In this document: positions 62,404-64,000 of the stretch, piece after piece
Layout of the letters: each line of letters begins with the position of its first letter
Position numbering within the stretch: position 1 is the stretch's first letter
NCBI RefSeq assembly: GCF_007679035.1
Contig: NZ_VEFR01000005.1
Span: 179,610 to 243,609, forward strand
Direction: 5' to 3'
DNA length: 64,000 nt
Origin: Agrococcus jejuensis
GTDB taxonomy: Bacteria > Actinomycetota > Actinomycetes > Actinomycetales > Microbacteriaceae
Program-made: the position numbers and the translations under genes
The notes under the pieces: model-generated
Told to the model about the DNA's origin: nothing
What the model saw: the letters and a program-made list of their open reading frames with translations, nothing else
The model's database searches: none

Positions 62404-63311
62404 CGGACCGCCTCCGTCCTGTACTCGACGGCATCGCTCGTGAGCGCCATGTAGCGCTCCTCGAGCGTCGCCTTGCGGGGTGCGAGCTCCTCGATGCCGA
62501 TGCCGGCGCCCACGGCGACCTCGGCGATGCGCGGCGCAGGCACGCCCGACACCTCGACGGCGTCGGGGGCGATCTGCGTCGTGGTGACGTCGTCGGATGC
62601 GAGCAGGTGCGCCAGTCGGTCGACGCCGGTGCCGCGCACGAGCACGACCTGCTGGCCCTGCACGCCGAGCATCTCGTCGATCGACTGGTCGGCGAGCACG
62701 CGGCCCTTGCCGAGCACGACGACGCGGTCGGCGACCTGCGCCATCTCGCTCATGAGGTGCGACGACAGCAGCACGGCTCGACCCTCGGAGGCGAGGCCGC
62801 GCAGCAGGCGGCGCACCCAGGCGACGCCCTCGGGGTCGAGGCCGTTGACGGGCTCGTCGAGGATGAGGGTGTGCGGGTCGCCGAGCAGCGCCGAGGCGAT
62901 GCCGAGCCGCTGGCCCATGCCGAGCGAGAAGCCGCCGACGCGCTTGCGGGCGACGGACTCGAGACCGGTGATCTCGAGCACCTCCCGCACACGGGCCTTG
63001 CCGATGCCGTGCGTGGCGGCGAGGCCCAGCAGGTGGCGCTCGGCAGTGCGGCCCGGGTGCCACGCCTTCGCGTCGAGCAGCGCGCCGACCTCGGTGAGGG
63101 GCGAGCGCAGCTCGCGGTAGGGGGCGCCGGAGACGGTGACGGATCCGGAATCAGGGCGGTCGAGGCCGACGATCATGCGCATCGTCGTCGACTTGCCCGC
63201 GCCATTGGGGCCGAGAAAGCCGGTGACGAGGCCCGGACGGACCTCGAATCCGACGTCATCGACCGCGACCTTCGCGCCGTAGCGCTTCGTGAGGTGCTCT
63301 GCAACGATCAT
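62400..63311 (-). CDS. ABC transporter ATP-binding protein (drug/antibiotic export type)
   Basis: The 303-residue ATPase has Walker A GFLGPNGAGKSTTM, the bacitracin-type Q-loop EVGALLDAKAWHPGRTAERHL, signature FSLGMGQRLGIASALLGDP (LGMGQR instead of LSGGQ, common in this subfamily), Walker B TLILDEPVNGLDPEGV and switch SSHLMSEM. The C-terminal extension VLVRGTGVDRLAHLLASDDV is usual for BcrA-like ATPases. It is first in the ATPase-permease-kinase-regulator operon, which suggests a response to an antimicrobial. Confidence 0.93.
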   Translation of the reverse strand: MIVAEHLTKRYGAKVAVDDVGFEVRPGLVTGFLGPNGAGKSTTMRMIVGLDRPDSGSVTVSGAPYRELRSPLTEVGALLDAKAWHPGRTAERHLLGLAATHGIGKARVREVLEITGLESVARKRVGGFSLGMGQRLGIASALLGDPHTLILDEPVNGLDPEGVAWVRRLLRGLASEGRAVLLSSHLMSEMAQVADRVVVLGKGRVLADQSIDEMLGVQGQQVVLVRGTGVDRLAHLLASDDVTTTQIAPDAVEVSGVPAPRIAEVAVGAGIGIEELAPRKATLEERYMALTSDAVEYRTEAVR

Positions 63312-63465
63312 GCATCCACCGTGCCGGTACGCGGCGCCTCCCCGCGTCGTCGCGGGGGAGGAACCTGGCGCGGACGCCGTGGTACCCCGGGGGGACGACG
63401 GGCGGCACCCGGGCATGCCGAACCCCGGCGCTGCTCGTGTCGGTGCTCGGTGCCATGCTCGCGCC

Positions 63466-63864
63466 ATGGCGACGTACGACGAGTGGAAGGCGGCCCGGAT
63501 CGAGGCCGAGGCGAAGGCCGTCGCGGCCGCGCAGGCGGCGGGTACGCAGGCCACCGTGACGCCGCTCGGCGAGGGGCTGTGGCTCGTGTCGGTCGCGGGC
63601 GTGAGCCGCGGCACCGTGCGGCGCATCGTCGTGCAGGGCGCCGAGCGCTTCGAGGCGCGCCTGCGGCACATCGACCCCGGCCACGGCACCCGCATCGGCG
63701 AGTACTTCGAGCTCGCGAAGGCCGTCGCCGCGCTGCGCGCCGAGGCGCCTCGGTTCGTGGGTCGCGACCCGTTCAAGGAGCTCACGAACTACGTCTCGCG
63801 CGACCAGATGCGCGAGCGCACCGAGCGGATGCGGCAGCAGCGCAGGGCGGGTCGGTACTCGTAG
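63466..63864 (+). CDS. Hypothetical protein, 132 aa
   Basis: The protein is basic and Ala/Arg/Glu-rich: ATYDEWKAARIEAEAKAVAAAQ at the start, a short beta-rich middle (PLGEGLWLVSVAGVSRGTVRRIVV) and a helical, basic C-terminus (MRERTERMRQQRRAGRYS). There is no signal peptide or membrane segment. The ATG at 63466 is chosen because upstream sequence lacks coding bias; no good ribosome binding site is seen, so the start is uncertain. It is divergent from the exporter operon. I recognise no family. Confidence 0.6.
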   Translation: MATYDEWKAARIEAEAKAVAAAQAAGTQATVTPLGEGLWLVSVAGVSRGTVRRIVVQGAERFEARLRHIDPGHGTRIGEYFELAKAVAALRAEAPRFVGRDPFKELTNYVSRDQMRERTERMRQQRRAGRYS

Positions 63865-63879
63865 CCGCGCCCAGCCGCA

Positions 63880-64000
63880 CGCCGGGTGCGCATTCCACCC
63901 GGCCGGCCGCTGAGCCGTGGATTCGGCGGCGCTCCTTCCAGCTGGTCGAGGAGCGCGCGAGCCCGAAGGGCGAGCACGCGTCACGAGACCACGCGACCGC
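63880..64000. repeat. Composite intergenic palindromic element, copy 2 (cut by window end)
   Basis: Positions 63938-64000 are identical over 63 bp to 44449-44511, and the flanking CTGAGCCGTGGATTCGGCGG (63910-63929) parallels copy 1. The inverted partner arms lie beyond the window. No gene is supported in this tail. Confidence 0.8.

Overview
The window is a 64 kb stretch of very GC-rich, densely coded chromosome from an actinobacterium, most likely of the family Microbacteriaceae. This placement is inferred from codon use, GTG starts, leaderless TANNNT promoters, LPxTG and SipW-type exported proteins, a predicted F420-0 importer with CofE, and families such as DUF4245, DUF3515 and DUF2834. I see no tRNA, rRNA, transposase, phage gene or CRISPR array. 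No gap between genes exceeds about 275 bases.

Layout. (1) 1-5.7 kb: housekeeping genes on both strands (DUF4245 protein, xseB, argE, an MHS-type transporter, xseA, ispH). The usual xseA-xseB pair is split by argE and the transporter. (2) 5.8-9.1 kb: small proteins of unknown function, a MerR regulator with a membrane protein, and a divergent DUF2834 protein. (3) 9.2-22.5 kb: sugar metabolism. Class II aldolase and GlpX flank an 11-gene locus: DhaK-type tetrulose kinase, RpiB-like and TPI-like tetrulose-phosphate isomerases, a GntR/FCD regulator, a lactonase-like amidohydrolase, an ACS-type MFS transporter, a PdxA-like dehydrogenase, a TctCBA transporter and a TIM-barrel isomerase-like protein. 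A TCCTATAGG motif occurs in both promoter regions of this locus. (4) 22.6-25.7 kb: a five-gene SipW/TasA-like export cassette with its own Ser-His signal peptidase and an LPRTG wall-anchored protein. (5) 25.8-30.6 kb: a TetR-controlled 3-hydroxybutyrate/acetoacetate operon. (6) 30.6-44.4 kb: rmuC, an exonuclease, thiL, rsmD, recG, coaD, cofE and a MoxR-DUF58-transglutaminase set. (7) 44.6-57.4 kb: a predicted F420-0 ABC importer divergent from a reductive-pyrimidine-type operon (beta-ureidopropionase, dihydropyrimidinase, LLM F420 oxidoreductase, NMT1-type ABC transporter), then a class III aminotransferase, an S51 peptidase, ung and a GNAT. (8) 57.9-64 kb: a YtrA-type regulator with a membrane protein, a two-component system with an ABC exporter, and intergenic palindromic repeats.

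How the genes work together. The 10-21 kb locus can be read as a route from an acid sugar or its lactone to erythrulose and then to erythrose 4-phosphate. The 39-51 kb region can be read as F420 salvage: F420-0 is imported, CofE adds the glutamate tail, and the LLM enzyme uses the cofactor. That LLM enzyme may supply the reductive step that the pyrimidine operon otherwise lacks. Both readings are inferences from gene content and local sequence signals.
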